Shown here in pieces: positions 36,101 through 43,823 of a stretch of DNA of 64,000 nt. Both the position numbers and the translations under genes were made by a program. Source of the stretch: Proluteimonas luteida (GTDB lineage: Bacteria; Pseudomonadota; Gammaproteobacteria; Xanthomonadales; Xanthomonadaceae); NCBI RefSeq assembly GCF_021191695.1, contig NZ_JAIWPT010000005.1:124001-188000 (forward strand), written 5' to 3'. The notes under the pieces were generated by a model. It was not told where the DNA came from. It saw only the letters and a program-made list of their open reading frames with translations, and did not search any database. Each line of letters begins with the position of its first letter. Position 1 is the stretch's first letter.

Positions 36101-36634
36101 GAATCGCTGGCGTCGCGCATCGACACCAGCGCCGCGACCTGGCGATGGCGCGACGAGCCCGGGCTCGCCGTCGGGCCGCCCGGCCTGCCTGCCCGCATGC
36201 AGGCTGCCGACCGCATCCGCCGCGCGTACTTCCGCGGTGGCGCGCTGCCGGAAGTCCGCTTCACGCTGCGTCAGGCGACGCTGGGCGGACAGGTGGCGCG
36301 GGTCGAGATCGACATCGACGGCCAGCAGTTCGCGTCGTCGGTCGGCGAGGATGGCGCCATGCCGATGACCTGGCCCGGACCGACGCCGGGGCAGGCGTCG
36401 ATCACCGTCTACGACGTCGCCGGCACGCGGCTGGCGCGCATCACGCGGCAGGGCGACTGGGCGCTGTTCCGGCTGCTGCAGGCCGAGTCGCTGTCGCGCG
36501 CCTCGGAAACCGACTTCACCGCGCGCTGGTCGCTCGGCGGCGGCACGGTGGAACTGCCCGTGCACGCGGCCAGCCTGCGCAATCCGTTCCTCGACGACAC
36601 CGTGCAGGCGTTCCGCTGCGGAGAACTCGCATGA
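33104..36634 (+). CDS. tssM: T6SS inner-membrane protein TssM (IcmF)
   Basis: Large membrane-complex protein, 1176 residues. Two membrane helices lie at about 12-33 and 48-67 and a third near 445-465. Between them is the cytoplasmic NTPase-like domain with Walker A GPPGSGKST (131-139) and VFLDTAGRYTTQ; Walker A is intact. The periplasmic C-terminal portion contains the TssM core, including the RAYFRGGALPEVRFTLRQ block. It spans the periplasm and with TssL makes the channel for the tube. The stop overlaps tagF by four bases. Confidence 0.96.
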   Translation: MRKLLQLLKSGWCLSLVGVLVLCALVWVGGPWIAVAGRQPLASPSSRLVAMLVLLLAWAIVLVAAVLRQRARSRAMGEAIAGSAAGDDDRDAANAAERAQLESRFREAVKLLRRRGGRRSLYALPWYVVIGPPGSGKSTLVRNSGLEFPLAGRFGKEALRGVGGTRNCDWWFTGEAVFLDTAGRYTTQDSDAAADAGGWSGFLRLLRRFRRERPVDGVLVTMSMSDLLLLDECERDAHAQAVRRRLDELHEQLKVRVPVYLVFTKCDLVAGFGEFFDDLDPAQRAQVWGTTFPAARTLDGSAARGFAQAFNGLLERLDARLVERLHNERDRTRRAAILSFPQQFAAFGDIARDFTEAVFAGSAYGAAPLLRGVYLTSGTQEGTPIDRMMGAVARTFGVDATRVHAPGLQRRTFFVERLLRDVVFAESGFAAGLAGGARRRTGAALAMAATVVCTVGLLAAMTVSHARNARYLADVQAALDARPAVAELSGAATPPQYFALALQRLEALRPVVSAAAAHDGDVPWSMRAGLYQGGAVGGQVRDAYLRELNAALLPGLGTQFRRGLADNAGDLQALYYYLKGYLMLGQPRRADAAELSALAAIEWRRLFPRDPVLQAALSSHFDALLAQPGELRALPLDEARVAQARTTLRAADLSALVYSSLRLGLEARSDDDARLDRALGLRGDVFRRRSGAPLSAPWPALYTQPVFAEQVGGGIEDEVDRFLADDWVLGVDAADALSRARTVRQVAALYEQDYLRTWDALLADLELVPATDLQQASLLAAQVAAPGSPLRLLLDLVRSHTSDMQRMPVAEGAAGVLAAAGAAAGEAAGQAMDAAAVRNLALQTVLGDQDDAAAPAPGQAIEAHFAALNQLTEGAAGSTPLDRALLAVDELGKALLTLPAGGAAGAGPPPQLLLARQVVSQLPPPLDGWLSPLAGGSADLLADGQRAALAGQAREAIGRDCADFVRDRYPFDLAAEAEIPLQDFGELFGQGGRFDRLFRESLASRIDTSAATWRWRDEPGLAVGPPGLPARMQAADRIRRAYFRGGALPEVRFTLRQATLGGQVARVEIDIDGQQFASSVGEDGAMPMTWPGPTPGQASITVYDVAGTRLARITRQGDWALFRLLQAESLSRASETDFTARWSLGGGTVELPVHAASLRNPFLDDTVQAFRCGELA

Positions 36635-37323
36635 GCGCCGCGCCCGGCTACTTCGGCAAGCTGCCCGGCGCCGGCGATTTCGTGCAGCGCCGCCTGCCGC
36701 CGGCGTTCGTCGACGCGTGGGACCGCGCGTTCTCGCATGCGGTGGCCGGCGCCCGCGACCTGCTCGGCGCCGGCTGGAGCCAGGCCTGGCAGCACGCGCC
36801 GGCGTGGCGCTTCCTGCTGTCGCCGGGTGTCGCCGGCGCCGCGGCCTGGGCCGGGGCGATGCTGCCCGGTTGCGATCGCGTGGGCCGCTGCTTCCCGATG
36901 GTCGTCGCGGCCAGCCTGCCCAAGGGGACCGCGACGCCCGGCGTGCTCGACGACGGCGGCCGCTGGTTCGATCTGGTCGTGGACGTCGCGGCAGCGGCCC
37001 AGCGCGACCGGGGCGTCGATGCCGCCCGTTTCGATGCGGCGATCGCCGCGCTGGCGCTGCCGCCCGATCCGCAGGAACCCACGGTGCCGTCGCCGCCGCC
37101 CGGCTTCGACGGCAGCCGGCGCGACTACTGGCTGCCGATGCACGGGCAGGACCAGCGCCTGCCCTCGGCATTGTGGCACCGGCTCGCCGCGTCCGGCTGC
37201 ACGCTGTGGTGGCAGCACGGCGATCGCGGCCATCCCGGCGGCCTGTGGGTCGGCCGCGGGCTGCCGGACGCGCGCGTGTTCGCGGCGCTGCTCGGCGCCC
37301 AGGCGCAGGCGGGTGCGGCGTGA
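36631..37323 (+). CDS. tagF: T6SS-associated protein TagF (ImpM family)
   Basis: A 230-residue cytosolic protein. The N-terminus PGYFGKLPGAGDFVQRRLP is the family signature, followed by WRFLLSPGV and GRCFPMVV blocks. In Pseudomonas TagF is a negative post-translational regulator acting through the FHA protein. It sits between tssM and the phosphatase gene with four-base and one-base overlaps, consistent with the kinase/phosphatase/FHA control circuit encoded nearby. Confidence 0.92.
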   Translation: MSAAPGYFGKLPGAGDFVQRRLPPAFVDAWDRAFSHAVAGARDLLGAGWSQAWQHAPAWRFLLSPGVAGAAAWAGAMLPGCDRVGRCFPMVVAASLPKGTATPGVLDDGGRWFDLVVDVAAAAQRDRGVDAARFDAAIAALALPPDPQEPTVPSPPPGFDGSRRDYWLPMHGQDQRLPSALWHRLAASGCTLWWQHGDRGHPGGLWVGRGLPDARVFAALLGAQAQAGAA

Positions 37324-38066
37324 TGCGGGCCGTCGCGCGCGGCATGGCGCCGCATTCGTGCGGCCGGACCGATCCGGGCAAGGTCCGGCGCTGCAACGAG
37401 GATGCGATCCTGCTGCGCGACGATGCCGGGCTGTGGGCCGTCGCCGATGGACTCGGCGGCCACAGTGCCGGCGACTATGCCAGCGGCCTGATCGTCGAAC
37501 GTCTTGCCGCACTGCAGCGCCCGGACGACCTCTGCGATTTCCTCGATGCGATCGACGACGTGCTCGAAGGCGTCAACGACGAGCTGCTGCGCGTGGCCGC
37601 CGAGCGCGGCGGCGATCTCATCGGCTCGACCGTGGTGGTGCTGGTGCACGACGACGACGTCGCGCTGTGCGGCTGGGTCGGCGACAGTCGCGGCTACTGC
37701 TACGACCGTCGTCGCCTGCGGCAGATCACCGTCGACCACGTGCACGGCGCCCGCGAGGACGTCACGCGTTTCGCCGGCGCCCCGGCGCATGGCCAGCCGC
37801 CGCCGGGCGCGCTGACGCGCGCGGTCGGCGCGCAGCCGCGGCTGTTCGTCGACTGGACCATCGCCGGCAGCGGCCGCGACACGACGTTCGTGCTGTGCAC
37901 GGACGGCATCAACAAGGAAATCGGAGACGAGGAACTGGACCTCGAATGCGGGCGCGCGCGCGATCCGCAGGCCCTGGTGCGCCGCCTGTTCGAGCTCGCG
38001 CTCGAACGCGCGGCCCGCGACAACGTGTCGGCCATCGCGGTGCGGTTCGGGGAGGCGGCGGCATGA
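37323..38066 (+). CDS. pppA: PP2C-type Ser/Thr phosphatase (PppA-like)
   Basis: A 247-residue metal-dependent phosphatase. It has the PP2C motifs GRTDPGKVRRCNEDA (with the metal-binding Asp), LWAVADGLGGHSAGDYAS, GSTVVVLVHD, WVGDSRGYCYD, FVLCTDGINKEI and DNVSAIAVRF. In Pseudomonas T6SS, PppA removes the phosphate that PpkA puts on the FHA protein. It starts one base before the end of tagF and ends four bases into the kinase gene, so the antagonistic pair is tightly coupled. Confidence 0.93.
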   Translation: MRAVARGMAPHSCGRTDPGKVRRCNEDAILLRDDAGLWAVADGLGGHSAGDYASGLIVERLAALQRPDDLCDFLDAIDDVLEGVNDELLRVAAERGGDLIGSTVVVLVHDDDVALCGWVGDSRGYCYDRRRLRQITVDHVHGAREDVTRFAGAPAHGQPPPGALTRAVGAQPRLFVDWTIAGSGRDTTFVLCTDGINKEIGDEELDLECGRARDPQALVRRLFELALERAARDNVSAIAVRFGEAAA

Positions 38067-41000
38067 GCGAGGGCGGGACGGACGTGGTGGAACTGATGAC
38101 GGCCCTGCGCCGTGGCGACATCGACCTGGGATCGGTGCTCAACGCGCTGTCGCGCCGTGGCGTGCTGCCCGAGGCCGAGTACAGCGCCGGCGTGGAGACG
38201 CTGTGGCGCTTCCGCGAGGAGCTCGACGAGACCACGCTGCTGGCACTGCGCGAACGCCTCGATGCGATGCGCGCGCCCGGCGCCGCAGGCCCGGCGCCCG
38301 GCGCGCCGGTTGCGGCCGATGACGACGCCACCGTGGTGATGCCGCTGGCCGGACGGCCCGCGTCGCCGTCCGCGGATGCGGGCACGCCCGAGGCCGGCGA
38401 CGACGTGACCCGCGTCGTGCCGCGCGCGCCGGTGCCGCGTCCACCGCCCGCGGATGCGTCGGGCGGCATCGGCACCGGCACGCACGGCAGCGCGGCGACC
38501 GCCAGCTGGGCCGGTATCGCCGATGCCGCGGCCGGCGAGACCGCCACCGTCGGGATGCTGCTCAAGGGCCGGTTCCTGCTCGAGCGCGAGCTCGGCCGCG
38601 GCGGCATGGGCGTGGTGTTCCTGGCGCGCGACGAGCGCAAGGTCGAGGCCCAGGACCGCGATCCCTACGTCGCGGTCAAGGTGCTCAACGACGAGTTCCG
38701 ACGCCATCCCGATTCGCTGGTGGCGCTGCAGCGCGAATCGCGCCGATCGCAGCGTCTCGCGCACGACAACATCGTGCGTGTATACGACTTCGACAAGGCC
38801 GGGACCATCGTCTACATGACGATGGAGTACATCGACGGGTCGGACCTGCGCATGCTGATCCGCGAGCGCGCCTTCAACGGCATGCCGCTGGCCCGGGCGC
38901 GGCCGTTGATCGAAGGCATGTGCAGGGCGCTCGGACGCGCGCACGCGGCCGGCGTCGTGCACTCCGACTTCAAGCCCGGCAACGTCATGGTCGCGGCCGA
39001 CGGCGTGCCCAAGGTGTTCGATTTCGGCATTGCGCGCGCCGGCAAGGCGGGCGCCGGCGCGGCCGGCGAGGTCACCGTGTTCGACGCGTCCACGCTCGGC
39101 GCGCTGACGCCGGCATACGCGAGCCTGGAAATGATCGAGGGCGCCGAGCCCGCGCCGTCCGACGACATCTATGCGCTGGGTTGCGTCTGTTTCGAGCTGC
39201 TGACCGGCCGCCATCCGTTCGACAAGGCCAGCGCCGAAGTCGCGCTGCGCGAAGGTCGCACGCCGCCGAAGGTGCCGGGCCTGACCCGGCGCCAGTACCG
39301 CACGCTGTGCCGCGCGGTCGCGTTCCGTGCGGCGGACCGGTTGCCCGGCGTCGAGGCGCTGCTCGATGGCCTGCGCGAGGTGCCGGCCCGCGAGCGCCTG
39401 CTGCCGCTGGCAGGCTACGGCGCCGCGGCGGCGCTGGTCGTCGGCGGCGCGGTGTTCGGCGCATCGCACTGGCTGCACCAGCGCCAGCTCGCGGCGGTCG
39501 TCGCCGGTTTCTCCACCGACGGCGAAGGTGGGTTCGCCGACGAGGGCGCGGCGATGGCGGCATTGGCCGCGCTCGCGGCATCGGACCGCGACGCGCTCGT
39601 GCTGGCCGAGAACCAGCGCATCGAATCGTTCCTGCTGCGGCGCCTGGATGCGCTGTGGAATCCCCGGCAGGGTCGCTACGACTACGTGCAGGCGCAGAAG
39701 GTGTTCGCGCTGCGCAACGACCTGCGGCTGTTCTCGCCGGCGCTCGACGAGCGTGCCCGGACGATGGCGGTCGAGCGCGACGAGCTGCTCAACGCCCTGG
39801 ATACCGAACTGAGCACGCGGATCGCGGCCGGTCGACTCTTTTCCGCCGATGGCGCGGGCGCGGCCGACACGCTGGAACGGGTGCGCGCCGTCGACCCGTC
39901 GAGCGCGCTGCTGCGCCATCCCGGCCTGGAACTGGCCTATGCCGACGCGGTGCGCGACGCCACCGAAGGCGCGCGCCTGGCGCTCGCCGGCGAGCGCCTG
40001 CGCCAGGCACAGGCGCTGTTCCCGGATTCGCTGCGCCTGCAACTGGCCGGCACCGCGCTCGAGGCTGCGGTCGCGGACGAGGCCGGGCGCCGCCAGCCCG
40101 CGGTCGAAACGCCGCGTGACGCCGAATCCGCGCGCACGCTGCTGTCGGCGCGCATTGCGCAGCCGTCCGACGACCCGCGCTGGCAGGCCGGGGTCGCCGC
40201 GGCCCTGCAGGTGCTCGACGCGGGGCCACGGGCGCCGGGCGACGCCGGATTGCGCGAGGCCCTGGCCCGCGCGATCGCGCACCAGGTGGCGACGGCACAG
40301 GCGCCGCTGCAGCTGGCGCGGGCGTCGGCGCTGGTGGCATTCGGCCTGGCGCAGGTGCCCGGCAACCCCGTGTTGCTGCGCGAGAAGACGCGCCTGGACG
40401 GTCTGCAGGCCGCGCTCGATGTGCGGCTCGCGCGCGAGGCCGCGAGCGCCGAGACGGTCGCGCTCGGCGAGTCGCTGCGCCGGGCCGCGACTGCCGGCGA
40501 TCTGGAGAAGGCACGCGAATCGTTGCAGCGCCTGCGCACGCTGGCGCCCAACGACGCGTTCACGCGTACCGGTGCGCCGCAGCTGCTGGCCAGCGCGTAT
40601 CTCGCTGCGGGGGAACGTGCAGCCGGCAACGGCGATCTCGCGCGCGCCGCGTCGATCGCGGCCGAGGCGGTCGCGCTGCTGGGCGACCGCCTCGACCTGC
40701 GCAATGCGCGCGCACGCTACGAAGTCGCCGCCGCGATCGACGACGCGTCGCGCGCGCCGCCCGACCCGCGCGTCCACGCGGCCTTGAGCGCGCGCCTGGC
40801 CGAGGTCGCGCGCGAGGACGCCGAGGGCCTGGCGGCGCTGGAGGCGCAGCTGCGCGCGCGCGGTGCCCTCCCCGAGGGCGGACTCGCGGCAAGGCTGGGG
40901 GCGCTCGCGCCGGCGGGCGCGGTCCCGTCGCCGGTCGAGCCTCGTGCCGGTGCCACGTCCCGCAGCCAGGGGAGCCGGCCGCGGCCGGCCGCAGCAACGG

Positions 41001-41701
41001 GTGCCGCGACGCCCGTTGCCGCCGGCGCGTCGGTCGATCCGGAAGCGGCGCTGCCGCCCGTGCCGGATGGCCCGGACCCCTGCGGCCAGTCCGGCCTGGC
41101 CGGGCGCGGGCGCTTCTGCTTCGACCCCATCGGCGACGGGCGTGGCCCCACGTTCGTCGTGGTGCCCGGGATTGCCGGCGGCAAGGCCTATGCACTGTCG
41201 CGCGCGGAGGTCACGGTCAACGAGTTCAACGCCTACTGCCAGGCCACCGGGCGCTGCAGGCCGCAGCCGGTCGCGAGCGCGGCGGCGGGTGCGTTGCCGG
41301 TCACCGGCATCCCCGTGGCGCAGGCCCGCGGCTATGCGCGCTGGCTGGTCCACGCGAGCGGCGGCTGGCGCCATCGCCTGCCGACCGAGGCCGAGTGGCG
41401 GCATGCGGCGCAGGCCGGCGCCGGATGGCGCCAGGCGCCCGACAGCAACTGCGTGCCGCCGACCGCGGACGCGGGCAGCGGCGGCGGCCCGGTCTCGGCG
41501 CGCGGCCGCGGCGCCAATCCCTGGGGACTGATCAACATGAGCGGCAACGTCTGGGAATGGACCGACAGCGGCGGCAGTCTCGCGGTGCAGGGCGGGGGCT
41601 TCGGCAGCCTGTGGTCCGACTGCACGGTCGAGGCGCGCCGGGACGACGGCGGCGCGGCGCAGGCCGACGTGGGTTTCCGTGTGCTGCGGGAGCTGAAATG
41701 A
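38063..41701 (+). CDS. ppkA: T6SS Ser/Thr kinase with sulfatase-modifying-factor-like domain (PpkA-like)
   Basis: A 1212-residue membrane kinase. A SHOCT-like N-terminal helix pair and a low-complexity linker precede the kinase domain (about 170-430): GRGGMGVVFLAR, VAVK (Lys206), HSDFKPGN (Asp302) and DFG (Asp320). The Arg of the usual HRD motif is Ser here. A membrane helix follows near 455-475. A long helical region leads to a C-terminal FGE-sulfatase/SUMF1-like domain (about 1040-1212; EVTVNEFNAYCQATGRC, HRLPTEAEWRHAA, NPWGLINMSGNVWEWT). In other T6SS, PpkA phosphorylates the FHA protein and triggers assembly, with the periplasmic part as sensor; the same is likely here. Confidence 0.92.
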   Translation: MSEGGTDVVELMTALRRGDIDLGSVLNALSRRGVLPEAEYSAGVETLWRFREELDETTLLALRERLDAMRAPGAAGPAPGAPVAADDDATVVMPLAGRPASPSADAGTPEAGDDVTRVVPRAPVPRPPPADASGGIGTGTHGSAATASWAGIADAAAGETATVGMLLKGRFLLERELGRGGMGVVFLARDERKVEAQDRDPYVAVKVLNDEFRRHPDSLVALQRESRRSQRLAHDNIVRVYDFDKAGTIVYMTMEYIDGSDLRMLIRERAFNGMPLARARPLIEGMCRALGRAHAAGVVHSDFKPGNVMVAADGVPKVFDFGIARAGKAGAGAAGEVTVFDASTLGALTPAYASLEMIEGAEPAPSDDIYALGCVCFELLTGRHPFDKASAEVALREGRTPPKVPGLTRRQYRTLCRAVAFRAADRLPGVEALLDGLREVPARERLLPLAGYGAAAALVVGGAVFGASHWLHQRQLAAVVAGFSTDGEGGFADEGAAMAALAALAASDRDALVLAENQRIESFLLRRLDALWNPRQGRYDYVQAQKVFALRNDLRLFSPALDERARTMAVERDELLNALDTELSTRIAAGRLFSADGAGAADTLERVRAVDPSSALLRHPGLELAYADAVRDATEGARLALAGERLRQAQALFPDSLRLQLAGTALEAAVADEAGRRQPAVETPRDAESARTLLSARIAQPSDDPRWQAGVAAALQVLDAGPRAPGDAGLREALARAIAHQVATAQAPLQLARASALVAFGLAQVPGNPVLLREKTRLDGLQAALDVRLAREAASAETVALGESLRRAATAGDLEKARESLQRLRTLAPNDAFTRTGAPQLLASAYLAAGERAAGNGDLARAASIAAEAVALLGDRLDLRNARARYEVAAAIDDASRAPPDPRVHAALSARLAEVAREDAEGLAALEAQLRARGALPEGGLAARLGALAPAGAVPSPVEPRAGATSRSQGSRPRPAAATGAATPVAAGASVDPEAALPPVPDGPDPCGQSGLAGRGRFCFDPIGDGRGPTFVVVPGIAGGKAYALSRAEVTVNEFNAYCQATGRCRPQPVASAAAGALPVTGIPVAQARGYARWLVHASGGWRHRLPTEAEWRHAAQAGAGWRQAPDSNCVPPTADAGSGGGPVSARGRGANPWGLINMSGNVWEWTDSGGSLAVQGGGFGSLWSDCTVEARRDDGGAAQADVGFRVLRELK

Positions 41702-42030
41702 GCGACTGGGAACGCGACGCCAATGCCGCACTGCACGCCCTCGGTGAGGCGTGGCAGCAAGGTGGGATCAGCCGCGAAACGTATCGCGAGCGGCGCCGTC
41801 GCATCATCGCCGCGCTACGCGATCGCGGCGACGAAACCGAACGCAGGGCGGTCTCGCCACCGGCTGTCGCCGGCGAAACCGGCGCTGCCGCGGAAGGCGC
41901 GACGATGATGCTAGGGTTGCGGCGGGGATCACCATCTTCCTTGCGCTGGCTCGCCGTACTCGCGGCCGCATCGGCCGCGGTCGCGACCGCGGTATGGATG
42001 GTATGGACAATGGAGCAGGGGAATGTCTGA
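41698..42030 (+). CDS. Small C-terminally membrane-anchored protein
   Basis: A 110-residue protein. The N-terminal 45 residues (ALHALGEAWQQGGISRETYRERRRRIIAALRD) look like a SHOCT-type short helical motif, also seen at the start of the upstream kinase; one membrane helix lies near 82-103 and only a few residues follow. It overlaps the kinase stop by four bases and the tpsB start by eight. Its place between regulator and adhesin transporter makes a regulatory or docking role thinkable; nothing more can be said. Confidence 0.75.
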   Translation: MSDWERDANAALHALGEAWQQGGISRETYRERRRRIIAALRDRGDETERRAVSPPAVAGETGAAAEGATMMLGLRRGSPSSLRWLAVLAAASAAVATAVWMVWTMEQGNV

Positions 42031-43810
42031 GATCATACGGCTGCAGCCGCGCGCGCTGCTGACCCGGGCCTGCGGGCTCGCACTGGCCGCACCGATGCTG
42101 GCGCTGGCACAGGGCGCACAGGCCCAAGGCACGCCACCGCCGACCGGCTGGCAGCCCGGCGACCAGGAAGAGGCGCTGCGTGCACCGCTGCGCGAGCCGC
42201 TCCCCGAAGCACCCGTGGTGCCGGCGGTGCGCGACCGCGCCGCCGCGCCGGTCACCGAGGTCGAGGTCCGCGGGTTCCGCATCCGCGGCGTCGGCGAGCA
42301 TCCCGAACGCGGCATCACGCCGGTCAAGATGCAGGCGCTGCTCGACGCGCGCTTCGCCGAACTGGCCGGCGGCGCCGACCGCGTCACCCTCGATTTCGAC
42401 CAGCTGGCCGACGCCGCGCAGCCGGTGACGATGGCCTATCGCGATGCCGGTTACGTGGTCTCGGCGGCCTACCTGCCGGCACAGACCATCGGCGAGGACG
42501 GCATCGTCGAGATCGCGGTGCTCGAAGGACGCCTGGGCCGGGTGATCGTTGAAGGCAACCAGCGGGTGCGGGCCTCGGCGATCGCCGCGCCCGCGCGGCG
42601 CCTGGCCGGGCGCACGCTGCACCGCGACGAAATGGACGGTGCGCTGCTGAGCATGCGCGACATCCCCGGCGTCACCACGTCCGTCGTGCTGCAGCCGGGC
42701 CAGGCGACGGGCGAGACCGATCTGCTGGTGACCGCGACCGAAGAGGCGCGTCCGTATTCGATCTCGATCGGCGCCAGCAACCACGGCACCGAGCTGACCG
42801 GCCGCTATCGCGCGCAGCTCGGCCTGGCCTGGCGCAACGCGCTCGGCATCGGCGACACGATCTCGGCCGGCTACGCGCGCGGCTACGATCCCGACCAGAG
42901 CGATTTCGCGGCGCTGGCCTGGAACGTGCCGGTGATCGCCGTCGACGGCCTGTCGGTCACGGCCGCGTACTCGCGCAGCGAAATGGAGGTCAACCGGGGG
43001 CCGTTCGCCGCACTCCGGCTCACCGGTCCGACCTCGGTCGCGCAGATCGGCGCGGACTGGCGCTTCGTCAACCGCCCCACGCTGCAGATGCAGGGCGGGC
43101 TGCGCTACGTGCGCGAGCGTTCGCGCCTGGAGGTGCTGGACGGTTTCAGCCTGTCGGACCAGGCCTTCGACGTCGTCGATCTCGGCTACACGCTCCGGCA
43201 CATCGACCGCGGCACGCGCGGCGTCAACCTGGTGCAGGCCAACCTGCGCCATGCCGTCGACGACCGCTCGGCGCCGGGCGAGGATTCGGTCACGCCTGCG
43301 CGCACCAGCGATTTCACCCTGCTGCGCGTCTCGCTCGCGCGCATGCAGTACCTGACCCCGTCGCAGCGCCTGTTCGCCCGCGTGTACGGGCAGTACACCG
43401 ACGACGTGCTGGTGCCGATGGAACAGATCGCGCTCGGCGGGCCCGACAGCATCCGCGCGCTGCCGGTGTCGGACGCGCTCGGCGACCGCGGCTACCAGGC
43501 CACGCTCGAGTACCAGGTCGACGCACCGGGCTTCGGCGACGTCGCCTCGCCGTTCGGCGGACGCCCCTGGCGCGACCTGCTGCAGTTCGAGGTGTTCGCC
43601 GACCACGGTCGGGTCACCGCATCGCCCGGCAGCCTGTCGCCGGCGGAGGGACGCACCTACAACGGTGCCGGCCTCGGCCTCGTGTTCCGGCTGCCGCACC
43701 TGCACAACCTCGAGCTGCGCCTGGCCGGCGCGGTGCCGGTGGGCGGCAGGTCCGAGGCATCCGATGGCGACGATTTCCGGGCCTGGGCCCGGTTCGGCAT
43801 GACGTTCTGA
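42023..43810 (+). CDS. Two-partner secretion outer-membrane transporter (TpsB/FhaC/ShlB family)
   Basis: A 595-residue outer-membrane transporter. A signal peptide covers about 1-35 (hydrophobic LALAAPMLALAQ, then AQA-Q). POTRA domains lie at about 75-235 (VEVRGFRIRGVGEHPERGI, AVLEGRLGRVIVEGNQRVR). The rest is a 16-strand-type beta-barrel with the conserved LGGPDSIRALPVSD and GDRGYQATLEY motifs. It moves its TpsA partner, encoded 13 bases downstream, across the outer membrane. The start lies inside the preceding T6SS-operon gene, so this pair is transcribed as part of the T6SS operon, which is unusual. Confidence 0.92.
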   Translation: MSEIIRLQPRALLTRACGLALAAPMLALAQGAQAQGTPPPTGWQPGDQEEALRAPLREPLPEAPVVPAVRDRAAAPVTEVEVRGFRIRGVGEHPERGITPVKMQALLDARFAELAGGADRVTLDFDQLADAAQPVTMAYRDAGYVVSAAYLPAQTIGEDGIVEIAVLEGRLGRVIVEGNQRVRASAIAAPARRLAGRTLHRDEMDGALLSMRDIPGVTTSVVLQPGQATGETDLLVTATEEARPYSISIGASNHGTELTGRYRAQLGLAWRNALGIGDTISAGYARGYDPDQSDFAALAWNVPVIAVDGLSVTAAYSRSEMEVNRGPFAALRLTGPTSVAQIGADWRFVNRPTLQMQGGLRYVRERSRLEVLDGFSLSDQAFDVVDLGYTLRHIDRGTRGVNLVQANLRHAVDDRSAPGEDSVTPARTSDFTLLRVSLARMQYLTPSQRLFARVYGQYTDDVLVPMEQIALGGPDSIRALPVSDALGDRGYQATLEYQVDAPGFGDVASPFGGRPWRDLLQFEVFADHGRVTASPGSLSPAEGRTYNGAGLGLVFRLPHLHNLELRLAGAVPVGGRSEASDGDDFRAWARFGMTF

Positions 43811-43823
43811 GAAGGATCCGACG

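Noticed and set aside
31787..37396. Very long minus-strand open frame opposite tssL, tssM and tagF
   Set aside because: A by-product of high GC and codon bias; the plus strand encodes well-known T6SS proteins in full, and the antisense product is low-complexity Arg/Ala/Gly sequence. The same holds for other long antisense frames, for example 9065-13288, 17076-21344, 37700-41731 and 49866-55139.
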